A DNA stretch of 64,000 nucleotides from Gordius sp. MW1 (Eukaryota; Nematomorpha; Gordioida; Gordea; Gordiidae). This document shows, one piece after another, positions 11,936 through 23,628 of the stretch. Below the pieces are notes generated by a model. The model did no database searches and was not told where the DNA came from. It saw nothing but the letters and a program-made list of their open reading frames with translations. Each line of letters opens with the position of its first letter. Position 1 is the first letter of the stretch. The position numbers and the translations under genes are program-made. Where the stretch lies: positions 4,140,001 to 4,204,000 of the forward strand of contig OZ038533.1 of the NCBI GenBank assembly GCA_964036665.1, read 5' to 3'.

Positions 11936-12301
11936 TTTTTTCGTTTGATGATATCTTTTACAATTTGTGTTTTTAATACATTTTGAACATTCTTTTAATA
12001 AAAAATCACGTTTATTTTGATTTATTTTAAGGTATATGATGACAAGAGGTAAAATGAGGGGAAGCTCTAAAATAACCAAAATAAAAATGGGGTCCAGAAA
12101 ATCGTTAATAAGTTTTGTGATGTTGATTAGATTCATATCAAAATTTATACCATCAATCTTAAGACCTTTATAAACACATGTTTAAAATTTGAAAGGTTTA
12201 AAACGAATACTTTAAAAGTTATAAGAAGTTAAAAATGGGGTCAAATATACCCCACGAATGCTCTCGCGTTCGGGATTTTCAGGAATGCTCTCGAGGGTTA
12301 A

Positions 12302-13029
12302 TCAGATAAAACGTTTTTCAAAACCCCTCGGATCGGATTAAAATTCTATAATATATTTTTTTAATGAACTGAACTATGAACTGAACCTGAACTAGTTTGA
12401 ACTAAGAACTGAACTAGTTCGTTTTTTTCCAAAATGAACTTGAACCGCGCTAGTGCTAAGTGTTTCACCATCACTACCATACCCTAACTATGCACATCTT
12501 TCTTTGCCATAAAAAATAACGCCCTTTTTCGATGTTTAAGTTACCAATTAAACCAAAGTTTGAACACATTATCGTATAAAACATCACTATTAATTTATGT
12601 GATACCTATATAATATCAATTTTACATATATAATTTCTATTATCAAAATTTCAACAAGCTTAATTGCCCCAAGTTAATTGTTCAAATAAAAATTGAACTT
12701 CACAAAATATATACTATTTATATTCAATCAATTTTATTAGCTCTTTTATCTCCCTGAAATGGCAATATTTTTCACATCAAATATCATGCATTAATATTAA
12801 ATCCCAAAATTCTGAAGGAGGGAACAAACGCGATAATCATGAAGAAATATAAGGGAAGTTAAAACACGAGAAAATGATAATAATCTCGTGAAACCATAAA
12901 GTCGCATAAAAATGCACAGCAAATAAAAATCTGGGCTTTCTAGCATCATCTGCGCTAGCAAGCGGCATTTCACAGATGCATCCATTATATAAAGCGAGAG
13001 ACAGAGAAGGGGGAGATAGGGTATGTAGT
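12302..13029. other. No gene recognised
   Basis: AT-rich DNA. A block at 12365-12445 is rich in GAACTGAACTAGTTC words, like the AGTTAC block at 585-737, and may be the edge of a small DNA element. Nothing else was seen. Confidence 0.3.
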
Positions 13030-13600
13030 GTAATTTTTTTTTTGTGGTTAAAAAGTGTATTTTACGAAACAAAGTTACATAAATAAGCGAAATACAAAAA
13101 TAAAGACATTTTGATTAAATACAAAGATCTATATTATTATCTTCTAAAATGGGCCATGAGTCGGCAAAGGATTTAAAGTTGTATCGTTCAACAAGAATCC
13201 CTAGTTGTTGGTTGCCTGAGTAAAAAGGACGCAGAAATTTTAGATTTCGGGGTGCGTTTTCCCATTTCTTTAAAAACCCCATTGCCTGTTTGCCAAAAGA
13301 ACCGGAGCACGAGGCAACGACAGGGATAAAAATATTGGATGCCAAAAGGGCAGAATACTTTGTAATTTTACGCCCTTCTGCTGTAGCGATAGAATCGTAA
13401 TTAAAATGGGAAGGGGCAAATAGGTCAATACAATTAAAATCCCATTTGAGGGATAGGCCATTTTGCCAGGGGACTAGAGAAGAGCCGTCAGGGCGCCTAC
13501 CTTCAAGAGAGGGATCTGACGGCTTAAGGATTGAGGGGAATTTTGCCTTTTTAAGGGCAACCACGACATTCATTAAGTCATTTACAAGCAAATAATTATA
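13030..13600 (-). mobile_element. LINE (subfamily B), 3' end
   Basis: The minus strand at 13591-13115 encodes the C-terminal domain only: FPSILKPSDPSLEGRRPDG, LKWDFNCIDLFAPSHF, ATAEGRKITKYSALL, then FADSWPILEDNNIDLCI at the end. It is uninterrupted for 158 codons, and 5'-truncated as LINE copies usually are. It closely matches 59230-60030, including the 3' untranslated part (GTTACATAAATAAGCGAAAT). The (R/K)PDG...WD...E..K pattern suggests a restriction-like endonuclease; that is inference. Confidence 0.75.
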
Positions 13601-13738
13601 AATTTAACTAAAATCTTTGTTTAATCAGCATTAGTTATTCAACTCAACAATGATTTAAGCTATATCTTTATAGGTTTAAACGTTTGATATATACTGGCTA
13701 TGGATGATATTTTTTAATCGATGATTAAAAATAAAAAC

Positions 13739-15147
13739 TCGGGCCTTCGGCCCTCGTGGGAGGGGGAGAAGGGAAGGGAAGAGGGGAAGGGAAGGGGGGA
13801 CGACTCATCTGTACTTCGTATAAATGTATCATATTTGCTATGCAATTTATGGGCGAGAAAGGTGGGAAGGGGCGAGAATGCCTATAGGGGGGTATTAAAT
13901 GCCTAATGATTAATTAATTATTTATATAAATTTTCCATTATAGGCAAAATGTAATATAGGCAAAATGTAATACAGGCAAGGGTTAGGGTTAGATTTAGTG
14001 TTTGCATCTAGTTGCGTATTACATTAGTTTTTATGGCCTTTAGTGATTATGGGTCTAACAAACATTATATTATAAAACAACAAAAGAATTTGCAGAATTG
14101 TTGGGAGAAATTTTTTGTTGAATTTGAACAATTTTTAATTGAAAAAATCTAAAATTTGGCCAATGGTCATTTTTTCTCTATTGGTCAGTACCAACAGATA
14201 CTCTATAAGTCAATGATAGCCAAAAAAACGGGAAAAAAATTTTTGATGCTCACTTTGGCCAATGGTCATTTTTTTCCATTGGTCAGCAGCCAGCACACGG
14301 TAAAAGTGGATATAAATTCATAAGAGTAAAAATAACGAAAAAATAAACTCGGATTCACATTTTGGCCAATGGTCATTTTTTTCATTGGTCAGCAGCCAAC
14401 GGACGGCCAAAAAGTCTTATTATCAATGATGGTAACAAGAACAATCATAAGAGTCAAAAAAACTCCGGGATTCTAACCCAAAAACTAGTTAAATTGCATA
14501 GCAATTAAAAGTAAACAACTTTTATTTATGTATATTATATAACATTGGTCAGCAGCCAGCGGACGGCCAAAAAGTCATAATAACAATGGTAGGAACAGGA
14601 ACAATCATAATAGTAAAAAAAACGAAAAAATAATTTCGATTCACATTTTGGCCAATGGTCATTTTTTCCATCGGTCAGGAGCCAGCGGACGGCCAAAAAT
14701 TCTTATTATCAATGATAGTAACAAGAACAATCATAAGAGTCAAAAAAAACTCCGGGATTCTAACTAAAAAACTAATTAAATTGCATAGCAATTAAAAGTA
14801 AACAACTTTTATTTATGTTTATTATATAACTAGTTAAATTGCATAGCAATAAAAGTAAACAAAATAAAAGTAAACAACTTTTATTTATGTTTATTATATA
14901 ATAGATAATTGAACAAATCTTATATATATCACACCGATGGAGATAGAGATGAGGGGTGGGGCACCTCTTATGCATTAATTTAAAAAATAACACAGCGAGG
15001 GAGATAGAGATGAGGGGTGGGGCACCTCTTTCTCATGCATTAATTTAAAAAAGCGATAACCTAATATACCCAATGCAAATAGATAGGGAGGATAAAACGG
15101 ACGGACGGACACCAAAAAACGAGCCCATAAATTGCATAGCAATTAAC
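13739..15147 (-). mobile_element. HINE (Helentron-like), near full length
   Basis: In reverse orientation: 3' hairpin GGGCCTTCGGCCC at 13741, purine-rich GGAAGGG tract, internal inverted motif TTGCTATGCAATTTATGGGC at 13839, ~110-bp central repeats, AACTAGTTAAATTGCATAGC repeats, two GGGGTGGGGCACCTC blocks, a short GGAC repeat, and the 5' terminus GCCCATAAATTGCATAGCAA at about 15145. One motif at the very 5' end with its inverted partner set inside the 3' end, plus a 3' hairpin and a GTCY microsatellite, is the asymmetric layout described for Helentron-derived DINE-1/HINE elements. No coding capacity. Confidence 0.7.
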
Positions 15148-16064
15148 ATGTCCTACCATTTTTAGCGCTTTCTCATAAATACCAAGTGAACTTTTGTTCA
15201 AACAGATATTAATCTATGAGTCCAAACTAATGAATGTAACTCATATATTTGTTGTGTCAGGATATACATAAAGTTAAAAAAGGTTTAAATTTAAATATTA
15301 TTTATATAATCGTATAAAACTTGTTTATGAATAGGCAATTTTTTATCTTCTGCAACCTAATTTATTTTGTAATAAGTATTAATTCGCCTTCTCCTCGCAA
15401 TATTCTCAACGTCGCTGCTCAGCCTCCTTACCATTAAAAGCCCAAATTAATAGCTAAATGAAATTGTTTAACTTGGCACTTTACTACACTACACATAGTA
15501 GCATGCAGCGTAACTCGATTCATAGAAATAAGGTATATGATGCTGGGTGTTAGGCTTCATGTTTTTACTTTATCGAGCCGCGACACCTCATGACAGACTA
15601 AAGAAGGTTTTGTGTCTGCCTCAGGCAAAAATAAAAAAAAGTAATTTGGCCTCTGCCTCGCCTCAAAGAACTTCAAACCAATTAACCATCCAAATAATAA
15701 GCTTTATATAAATTATCTTCATATAAATATTATCTTCGTACAGTGTACTTAATATAGCTTTTTAATTCCAGCCCTTGTCTATAATTACATTTACATAAAT
15801 GTGAATGATATTTTGCTTTTCCTATATATATCATACTTGGTCGCTATTAAAACTTCAAACAGTTTAAGAGGTAAACAATCCACAAGGCTTATTTATTTAA
15901 AAACGTTAAAATTTATTGTTTTAAAGCCACGTTTTTACTTTAATAAATTTAGTCTAATAAATTAGTGAAATAATTGGAATTTCATTTAGAATTAAATTAA
16001 TACCAATAAAATATATTATATTGTACAATATATTTAAAATGTAAAATTTTCCCAATTTACGTTC
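15148..16064. other. No gene recognised
   Basis: AT-rich sequence without convincing frames, repeats or RNA genes. Confidence 0.3.
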
Positions 16065-16249
16065 ACAACTGACAGGGGCGTAGCCAGGATTTTCTCAAGG
16101 GGGTAGAAATTTTCCAATTTTTTAAAAACATTTTTATTTCAATAAATTATTTATAAGGCGGAGCCCCCGAGGAGATGGGGGTCTGGGGACGAAGCCCCCA
16201 GCTACGCCCGAAGGGCTTATTTTTCTATTTACTAATATAATATTATTAA

Positions 16250-16716
16250 CTAGATGAACCCGGCAAACGTTGTTTTGCCATTTACCCGGGTGTATTAAAT
16301 TATGTTGGAATTTTAGGGCATATGTGATGATAAAGCGGTTATTGAAGTAAAAATAAAGTTTGATGTCTATATGTTCTACTTCTATTGTTCTATTTCCGTA
16401 TACAGTGCAAGGCGTACGAATACTCGAAAACTACTGGACCGATTTGCATTTGGCTCGAACAATCTTAAAACATGCTCCGGAGTGTCAGGAATAAACTGTG
16501 AAATTTTGAGCCAAATCGGATTGGTAGTTTTCCAAAAAAGTTGAGAATCAGGCGCTAAACTGTTCTCGAAAACTACTGGACCGATTTGGCTCAAACAAAT
16601 CTTAAAACATGCTCCGGAGTGTCAGGAATAAACTATGAAATTTTGAGCCAAATCGGTCTGGTATTTTTCAAAATTGGTGGCGGCATACACACATAGTTTC
16701 ATTTTTATATATAAGA
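16250..16716 (-). mobile_element. Non-autonomous Helitron
   Basis: Read on the minus strand it starts TCTTATATATAAAAATGAAA (16716) and ends GGCAAAACAACGTTTGCCGG, GTTCAT, CTAG (16250). TC at the 5' end, CTAG at the 3' end and a GC hairpin (CAACGTTTGCCGGG region) shortly before are Helitron signatures. Internal units (CGAAAACTACTGGACCGATT) repeat. It lies inside the hAT MITE. Confidence 0.75.
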
Positions 16717-17460
16717 CTAGATGAACCCGGCAAACGTTGTTTTGCCATTTATTTTTGCATTTTGCAGTATCACTTTTTAAGTGTTTCTAATGGCTGTAGA
16801 CTTACACTTTATGAATAATTGACTAAAAACATAAAATATTCATAACGCAGTACAGATATAACCCAAATAATTTATAGTAAAGTTTAGCATAAGTAAAGAA
16901 ATGTCACTGAGTTTTAAATGTAATTTAAGTTTCTTCTACAAAATAAACGCATGACCATGACATAAAATACTTTGTAGAATCTAATGTTTATATTCCTCTG
17001 GTTCATTCATATGGTAACGGGTCTGACCTGATTTAATATGAAAGAAAATTTTTATGCAGCCATAAAACATTTAAGCTTCATATATTATACTGCATAGCAT
17101 ATGACGTCTTTATTAATTGCCAAAACGTATAAAACAACGTATAAAACAAAAAAACGTGACGCTTCGAAAACTACTGGCCCGATTTGACTCAAACAAATCT
17201 TAAAACATGCTCCGGAGTATGGGGAATAAACTCTGAAATTTTGAGCCAAATCGGTCTGGTAGTTATCCAAGTTTGGTTTTATTAAGTGCCAAAACGTATA
17301 AAACAACTTATAAAACAAAAAAACGTGACCCCTCGAAAACTACTGAATCGATTTGGCTCGAACAAATCTTAAAACATGCTCCGGAGTATGGGGAATAAAC
17401 TGTGAAACTTTGAGCCAAATCGGTGTGGTAGTTTTCCAAATTTGGTTTTATTAAGTGCCA
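16717..17460 (-). mobile_element. Second, abutting Helitron copy
   Basis: It begins with the same 3' end (CTAGATGAACCCGGCAAACG) immediately next to the previous element. It carries three copies of a ~170-bp internal unit (CGAAAACTACTG...AAACATGCTCCGGAGTATGG...GAGCCAAATCGG). The 5' TC end is not clear, so the right boundary is approximate. Confidence 0.6.
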
Positions 17461-17729
17461 AAACGTATAAAACAAATTAATTTTTGGCCAAGGGGGTAAA
17501 CTATCCGTTTTTCTACCCCCTTGTCTACGCCCCTGACAACTGACGACCGGTGTAATATTAAAGTCAGCGAACGTTGTAAAAAAGCGAAGTCAAATGTCAA
17601 TCAAGCATCATATAAATTTTCATTAAAATTGTTTAAATAGTTCTTATTGGCGGATAAAACCGTCAATCATCAGTATTATTATGTTATTTAACATTACATT
17701 TTAATCATATTATGTATCATAAATAAATT

Positions 17730-18395
17730 AAGAACTTTGCCCCCCCCCCCTTATTTTTTACCCTCTTTCTCACCAGGGGGGGGGGGGGGGGGGGTGGTGT
17801 TTTGCCCCCCCCCCGCTTATTTTTTATCCTCTTTCTCACCACAGGGGAGATGGGGGGGGGGGGGGTGTTTTGCCCCCCCCCCCCTTGCTTATTTTTTATC
17901 CTCTTTCTCACCACAGGGGTATAAGGGGGGGGGGGTGTTTTGCCCCCCTTCCTTCCTTATTTTTTACCCTCTTTCTCACCAGAGGGGAGATGGGGGCCTC
18001 CCCTTTATTTTTTATCCTATTTCTCACCACAGGGGAGATGGGGGGGGGTGTTTCGCCGCACCCCCCCCCCCCCCCTATTTTTGACCCTCTTTCTTACCAG
18101 AGGGGAGGGGGTCTTTTGCCCCCCCCCCCTATTTTTTATCCTATTTATTACCAGAGGGGAGGGGGGGGTGTTTTGCACCCCTTATTTTTTATCCCTCTTT
18201 TTCACTGGTGCCCCCCCCTGGTAAGAAAAAGGGTAAAAAATAAGGGGGGAGGCAAATCACCCCCCTCCCCTCTGGTGAGAAAAGGGATAAAAAATAAGGG
18301 GGGGGGGGTGTCATCCTCTGGTGAGAAAGAGGGTAAAAAATAAGGGGGGGGGGCAAATCACCCCCCTTCCCCCTGGTGAGAAAGATGGTTAAAAA
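17730..18395. repeat. G-run/C-run minisatellite, second locus
   Basis: The unit is close to that at 7117-10148 (TTTTTTACCCTCTTTCTCAC, C and G runs, GTGTTTTGCC) with an ACCAGAGGGGAGATGG linker. Orientation flips near 18215, so this cluster is also palindromic. Flanks at 17545-17660 and 18690-18850 share TCTTATTGGC and GTCAATCA words, which suggests a mobile carrier. Frames inside are low-complexity and not genes. Confidence 0.8.
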
Positions 18396-19339
18396 TAATT
18401 TAATTCTATTTAACTTAATATTTAATACAACACAATTAGCATCTACCTTATAAAATGTTAAAGATGAATATAATTATATCAATTTAAATGTCTTAGTTAT
18501 CTATATCTAATTCAAATATGGGATAATTGACGTTCAAATTTAAAAACGCTATGGTATAACAATGGGATCGTCAAAAGTAACAATGCATTTTCCCAATCCC
18601 CACCCAATCCCCTGCTAGTAAAAAAAGACGTGATAAACGTAAAAACTCATTATTTCATGTTTTTAACCAATAGCAATTCGTATAAGACGTTCGCTATTTT
18701 ACAATCTTCGTCATTTCTGTACGCTACACCGGTGTAACGTCTATTTTTTAGTTCGTTAAAATAGTCTCCACGTCAATCAAAATGTCAAACATATAAATTC
18801 ATTTTTATAGCAAAAAGAGTTCTTATTGGCTGATTCAACGTCAATCATTTAATTTTAAGTTTTTTAAACTATAATAAACAAATTTAATTAATTTATATTA
18901 TTAAGTTTTTTAACTATTATAAAAAGAGTGAGGAACTTAAATTATTATTATATAAAGGTAAAGGATCTTATAATCCCTGATGATCTTTGGTGTCATGTAT
19001 TTGGTTTTAATCTTTAATAAGTGAAAGTGATCCAATCTATATAAATTATCTTATTAAATTTTGTTTTGCAACTGATAAAGCTGTTATAATATAAATATTG
19101 TAATGATACTGATATTATTATTTTAATAAATGTATATTTTTAGCCATTAAATATCATCTTTATTGGAAAAAGACATATTAAATAAAACCATGTTTTGTCA
19201 AATTTTATTTGAAGCAAATGGAAAGTAAAAACAGTATATATAAAAGAACTGTGAGTGTGACAATTAAAAATATATTATAAACAACTATAATAAAATCAAA
19301 ATGATTAAAATTGTGTTAAATATATATTGCATGACTATC
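18396..19339. other. No gene recognised
   Basis: AT-rich. 18690-18860 (CACCGGTGTAACGTC, ATTGGCTGATTCAACGTCAA) looks like the subterminal part of the element carrying the minisatellite to its left. Confidence 0.3.
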
Positions 19340-19815
19340 TTTGGAATAATTAAGGGGGTAAGAACCCCATTTATTGATAAATGCTGTGACATCCTCACTC
19401 AAATGAGGTCACCAATACTTATTTTTAATATGTTATTTAGTTTAAATAAAATTATAACCAGTACTTTTCAGTAATCTTGGTCCTTGTACGGTTTATACCG
19501 AGATGTGCCCCAAAACTTTGGCCTACAATAGTTCCTTCCATACCATTGTGATAAAAAGTCAGGATCTGTTTCTTTTCCAGAGAATCCATAACTACCCTTA
19601 AATCCTTTTCTGACAAAATAAAAAAGTTTCACTTTAAATACCTATTTTCTTGTCGCAAAATTTTGCTGTTCTTTTTACAAACAGAAAATTTCCCTTAACA
19701 TAGTAACTATTTGATTTCTTAACAAAATAAGTTCTCTGTTTGCGTGTAAAGATTTCAGGGATAGTTCCATTTACCAGGTACTCTTTAATGTCACTTGAAC
19801 AAAATTCTGCCATTC
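19340..19815 (-). mobile_element. Integrase zinc-binding fossil (Ginger/gypsy lineage)
   Basis: The minus strand shows the N-terminal part of a retroviral-type integrase: a start-like MAEFCSSDIKEYLVNGTIPE block (from 19813), then an H2C2 zinc-binding region (IL.FYHNGMEGT...HLGINRTRTKI), then a short WP-L-EDV-AF stretch. The pieces appear separated by short intron-like gaps, as in cellular or Ginger-type integrases and unlike an LTR-element polyprotein. The catalytic core is absent. It is partial and broken, and probably old. Family placement is uncertain. Confidence 0.5.
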
Positions 19816-20469
19816 TATAAAATTAAAAAAACATATAGGAATCTAATATTATAATATAACAACTATTTGAAATGCTATGCTAAGTGAAAATAATTCTTGA
19901 CCATATAAACATGATAAGTGCAACTTACTTTTAATAATGATTATATCAATAACTTACTAATAACTTGATATAGGATCATTTATTCCAAAAATAAACTACT
20001 AATTATAAAATAACTATATATTTCTTAATCATATAGCTAAGTGCAACTTACTTTTAAGAATGATTATATCAATAACTTACTAATAACTTGATATAGGATC
20101 ATTTATTCAAAAAATAAACTACTAAAATATTATAAAATAACTATATATTTCTTAATTATATAGCTAAGTGCAACTTATTTTTAAGAATGATTATATCAAT
20201 AAATAACTAATAACTTGATATAGGATCATTTATTCAAAAAATAAACTACTAAAATATTATAAAATAACTATATATTTCTTGACCATATAAACATGATAAG
20301 TGCAACTTACTTTTAATAATGATTATATCAATAACTTACTAATAACTTGATATAGGATCATTTATTCAAAAAATAAACTTCTAAAATTTTATAAAATAAC
20401 TATATATTTCTTAATCATATAGCTAAGTGCAACTTACTTTTAAGAATGATTATATCAATAACTTACTAA

Positions 20470-22034
20470 TCTATATATATAAAGTAAAGTGTATGTATAT
20501 ATGTATGTAAGGGCTAATCTCTGAAACTACCGGCCCGATTCGCGCGAAAATTTACCCCTAGGTTCCCAGGGCGGCCAGGGGTAAAATAGCTTTTTCCGAA
20601 TCTTAAAATTCCTTTTAATTTTCGAGATATTGGGTTTTATGCGTTTTGACGTTCAATAAAATGTCAATCAAACGCACCTCCTCGCGTTCGTCGAAAATTT
20701 GAATATACAGACAGTTCTGTAGTAAAAGTGTATCACTTATAGTAGTTTGTAAAAGGTAATCTTTTCTTAACGGTCACAACATAAAATTTATGAATTAAAT
20801 TTCTTAAACGTCATCTTTTCTTAACGGTGACAATATAAAATTTATGAATTAAATTTCTTAAACGTCATCTTTTCTTAACGGTGACAAGACAACATAAAAT
20901 TTATGAATTAAATTTCGTAAACGTCATCTTTTCTTAACGGTGACAACATAAAATTTATGAATTAACCTGAAATAAAAAAAATTATAGATTATTTGAGAAA
21001 ATATATAGGTGAAGAAGATAAGTTTTTCTCATTATCATTAAATGAGATATTTTAAATGAGAAAGATGAAAGTATATATAATTTAAATGTAATATAAAATA
21101 GTCCAACGTTGATTATTCTGAGTAAATGCTATTTATATATAAATGTCATTATTTATCTATAATTAATTTTAAATGAGATATTTAAATGAGAATAAATTCT
21201 GAAACTACCGGCCCGATTCGCGCGAAACTTTACCCGTAGGTTCTCAGGGCGGCCAAGTGTAAAATAGCTTTTTCAGATTGCTAAAATTCCTTTTAGTTTT
21301 AAAAATATCGGACATTTCTCGGCCTTTTGGTTTTAAAAAAGGGCTAAATTCTGAAACTTCAGATCCGATTCGGGCGAAAATTTAGCCGTAGATGCCCAGA
21401 TAGGCCAGGGGTTTTTTCAGATTCCTAAAATACCTTTTTGTTTTAAAAATATCTGACATTTCCCGTCCAGTTTCATTTTTAGCAGCATATACAATAATGA
21501 CGTCATACATACAAAGCTGAAGTCTTCTCGAATTAGATATTTAAAAGTATAATAAAAATGTTACAGTATACGGTTAAAACTATTGGGGTTTAACAGACTA
21601 TTTAATAAATAAAATTTAAATTATTCAGTTTTTGTCATTATTACACGTGGTCGATCATAGAAGCATATTTTTAATAATTATCCATCCTTCAATTAATTAT
21701 TTTATTATATTAAAGAAAATTGTATTTCAAATAATCAGCTAACTAGAAAAATAAAATAATGGTACTATTGTATAATAAGTAACAGCATTAATAAGCAATT
21801 TTTTCAAAAACATTTAATTTTAGTCGGATTTGATGACTAAAACAGAATTTGCATTTGGTTTGTCTTATTATATAAATATATACTAAAAATAGTGGGTTCA
21901 TAAAATCATTCGGACCTTTCACATTATAAATTTTTTCATATATGACCCCATTTTAGATAAGTCTTATTAATAGCTTATACTTAATTAACCACTTAAGGAC
22001 TGAGCCAAAGCAACGCTTGGCCGGGCACAGCTAG
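20470..22034 (+). mobile_element. Complete non-autonomous Helitron
   Basis: 5' end TCTATATATATAAAGTAAAG at 20470. 3' end GGCCGGGCACAG then CTAG at 22034, preceded by a GC-rich stem region (GCAACGCTTGGCCGGG). The host satellite reads ACTTACTAA before it and TAACTTGATATAGG after it. Uninterrupted units read ACTTACTAATAACTTG, so insertion was between A and T with no target duplication, as Helitrons do. No Rep/helicase coding. Two CGAAACTACCGGCCCGATT(C)-type blocks and a minisatellite lie inside. Confidence 0.9.
20755..20965. repeat. Four-copy minisatellite, ~50-bp unit
   Basis: The unit CATCTTTTCTTAACGGTGAC, AACATAAAATTTATGAATTA, AATTTCTTAAACGT repeats four times inside the Helitron. One copy has a short internal expansion. 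Confidence 0.85.
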
Positions 22035-22255
22035 TAACTTGATATAGGATCATTTATTCAAAAAATAAACTACTAAAATATTATAAAATAACTATATATT
22101 TCTTAATCATATAGCTAAGTGCAACTTATTTTTAAGAATGATTATAAATCAATAACTTACTAATAACTTGATATAGGATCATTTATTCAAAAAATAAACT
22201 ACTAAAATATTATAAAATAACTATATATTTCTTGATCATATAAACATCAAGCTAG

Positions 22256-22575
22256 TGAAAAAGTTTGTAAATACCTTATTTGATGTATAACTTTATATTA
22301 ATTGAAGTAGAAGTGCTGGATACAATTTGATGGAAATGGATACGAAAATAACGGTGATTCTGGCTAATTTTCGTCCAATCACGTTATTATAAAAAACACG
22401 TGACATGTCAAAAAACATACCATTTCGTGGTTTCAACCAATGACAATGTGTAATTCACGTGGAGACGATTCTAACGGAGACAAAAACTCACATTACACCG
22501 GGCTCCTGGTACACGTCAAATTGAAAATAAGTTATGAGAATTAATTGACATGCATGTTCTAACAACTCGTGGTTA
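22256..22575. other. No gene recognised
   Basis: Contains CACGTGACATGTC and AATTCACGTGGAGACG, similar to the flanks of the G/C minisatellites (9100-9230, 18640-18760). It is probably mobile-element-derived. Confidence 0.3.
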
Positions 22576-23020
22576 TTAATTGCTATGCAATTTATGGGCT
22601 CGCTTTCCATTTTCCGAAGTAACGTAACGCACCGAACGCGTTCGCACCGAAAGCGTCCGCACCCAATCTATTAATTGTCTACACACGCTTCGATTTTTTA
22701 AATTAATGCATAAGAGGTGCCCCACCCCTTATCTCTATCTCCCTCGCTGTGTTTGAATAGTAATACAAACGCGTGTCTCCTCCCCACATCATCTCTCTCG
22801 TTATCGATTTTTCGGGCGGGGTCGTTATCCGCGAGTTTCGACAACCCAATAATAGGTTATGTTGTCGTGACCTTGATAATTTATAAAAAAACAACTAATC
22901 ATAAAGCTTAACCCTCCACTCCCTCTCTCCCCTTTTATGATATAGGCGCAGTAGAGTAACCTAAAATTAATCGAAATTATTAATTTTTGCAACATAAAGA
23001 CTTCTACCATTTTAATACCA

Positions 23021-23092
23021 GCAGGGTGTGAGTGGGAATAGCGCACGGCTTGTGTCCTGTAGGCTCGTGTTCAATCCCAGGAGAGGACAAAC
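23021..23092 (+). promoter_or_regulatory. tRNA-like module with B-box-like motif and oligo-T
   Basis: GTGTGAGTGGGAATAGCGCA, TTGTGTCCTGTAGG and GTGTTCAATCCCAGGAGAGG precede an eight-T run. The order (D-arm-like, then TTCAATCC T-loop-like, then oligo-T) resembles a decayed Pol III tRNA unit. The acceptor stem does not pair, so it is not a functional tRNA gene. Confidence 0.35.
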
Positions 23093-23270
23093 TTTTTTTT
23101 ATTTTTTTTAAATCAAATTAATATTTTGTTCTTGTTAATACCATTGATAATATGACTTTGTGACCGTCCGCTGGCTACTGACCGATGAAATATATTAATT
23201 TTCTGAACATAAAACACAACTTTATTATTTCATTATCTATATAAAAACATAAAAACTTCTACCATTTTAA

Positions 23271-23345
23271 TACCAGCAGGGTGTGAGTGGGTATAGCGCA
23301 CGGCTTGTGTCCTGTAGGCTCGTGTTCAATCCCTGGAGAGGACGA
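23271..23345 (+). promoter_or_regulatory. Second copy of the tRNA-like module
   Basis: Nearly identical to 23021-23092 (GAGTGGGTATAGCGCACGGC ... GTTCAATCCCTGGAGAGGAC) and again followed by a long T run. Modules are separated by about 175 bp of ACTGACCRATG-type spacer. Confidence 0.35.
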
Positions 23346-23604
23346 TTTTTTTTTTTTTTTTTAAGTTAAATTAATATTTTTTTCTTGTTAATACCATTGA
23401 TAATATGAATTTTTGACCATCCGCTGGCTACTGACCAATGAAAAAATGACCATTGGCCAAGTAAATCGAAATTTTATTTTTTCGTTTTTGAATTGGGTAT
23501 ATTAGGTTAACATTGATGATTACTTTATGCCCTTTCCTACAAGGGCCTACGCCTCTACTGATATGGGTCCCTGTGCCCCTACAAAAGCCTATGCCTCCAC
23601 TGAT

Positions 23605-23628
23605 GTGGGTTCGAATCCCGGCGAGGGC
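23605..23628 (+). promoter_or_regulatory. B-box module
   Basis: GTGGGTTCGAATCCCGG contains an exact match to the Pol III B-box core GGTTCGANTCC. GCGAGGGCAAA and seven Ts follow. The same motif recurs at about 41694 and 41963. No convincing A box was seen here. Confidence 0.45.

Larger units (their letters stand above)
6835..12297. mobile_element. piggyBac-like element with nested inserts
   Basis: The left end TTAA|CCCTCGAGAGCATTCG (6831) and right end GAATGCTCTCGAGGG|TTAA (12301) form inverted repeats flanked by TTAA, the piggyBac-superfamily target. The inner sequence (ACCCCACGATAGTTA..., CTGGCCTTTTCAGTAG...) matches the 606-bp copy at 33035-33640. Here the MITE has been expanded to 5.5 kb by later insertions between about 7037 and 11935: P-like ends, a G/C minisatellite palindrome and a HINE. 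No transposase was seen. Confidence 0.75.
16073..17535. mobile_element. hAT MITE with perfect 8-bp target duplication
   Basis: Left end CAGGGGCGTAGCCAGGATTT, right end GTCTACGCCCCTG inverted. ACAACTGA flanks both sides (16065-16072 and 17536-17543), the 8-bp duplication typical of hAT. It is swollen by two Helitrons inserted head to tail (16250-16716 and from 16717). No transposase. Related ends appear near 44470 and 63465 (CGTAGCCAGG). Confidence 0.88.
19900..22255. repeat. Satellite-like tandem array, ~125-bp unit, interrupted by a Helitron
   Basis: The unit contains AAGTGCAACTTACTTTTAA, AATAACTTACTAATAACTTG, ATATAGGATCATTTATTC and AACTATATATTTCTTAATCA. About five units lie left of 20470 and two right of 22034. 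Units differ by a few bases. The array continues exactly across the Helitron insertion. Confidence 0.85.

Noticed and set aside
19900-22255. CRISPR-like array
   Set aside because: Units are tandem with no unique spacers, and the host is a eukaryote.
22703-23046. Frames of 60-70 codons near the tRNA-like modules
   Set aside because: They overlap HINE terminal and module sequence and match nothing.
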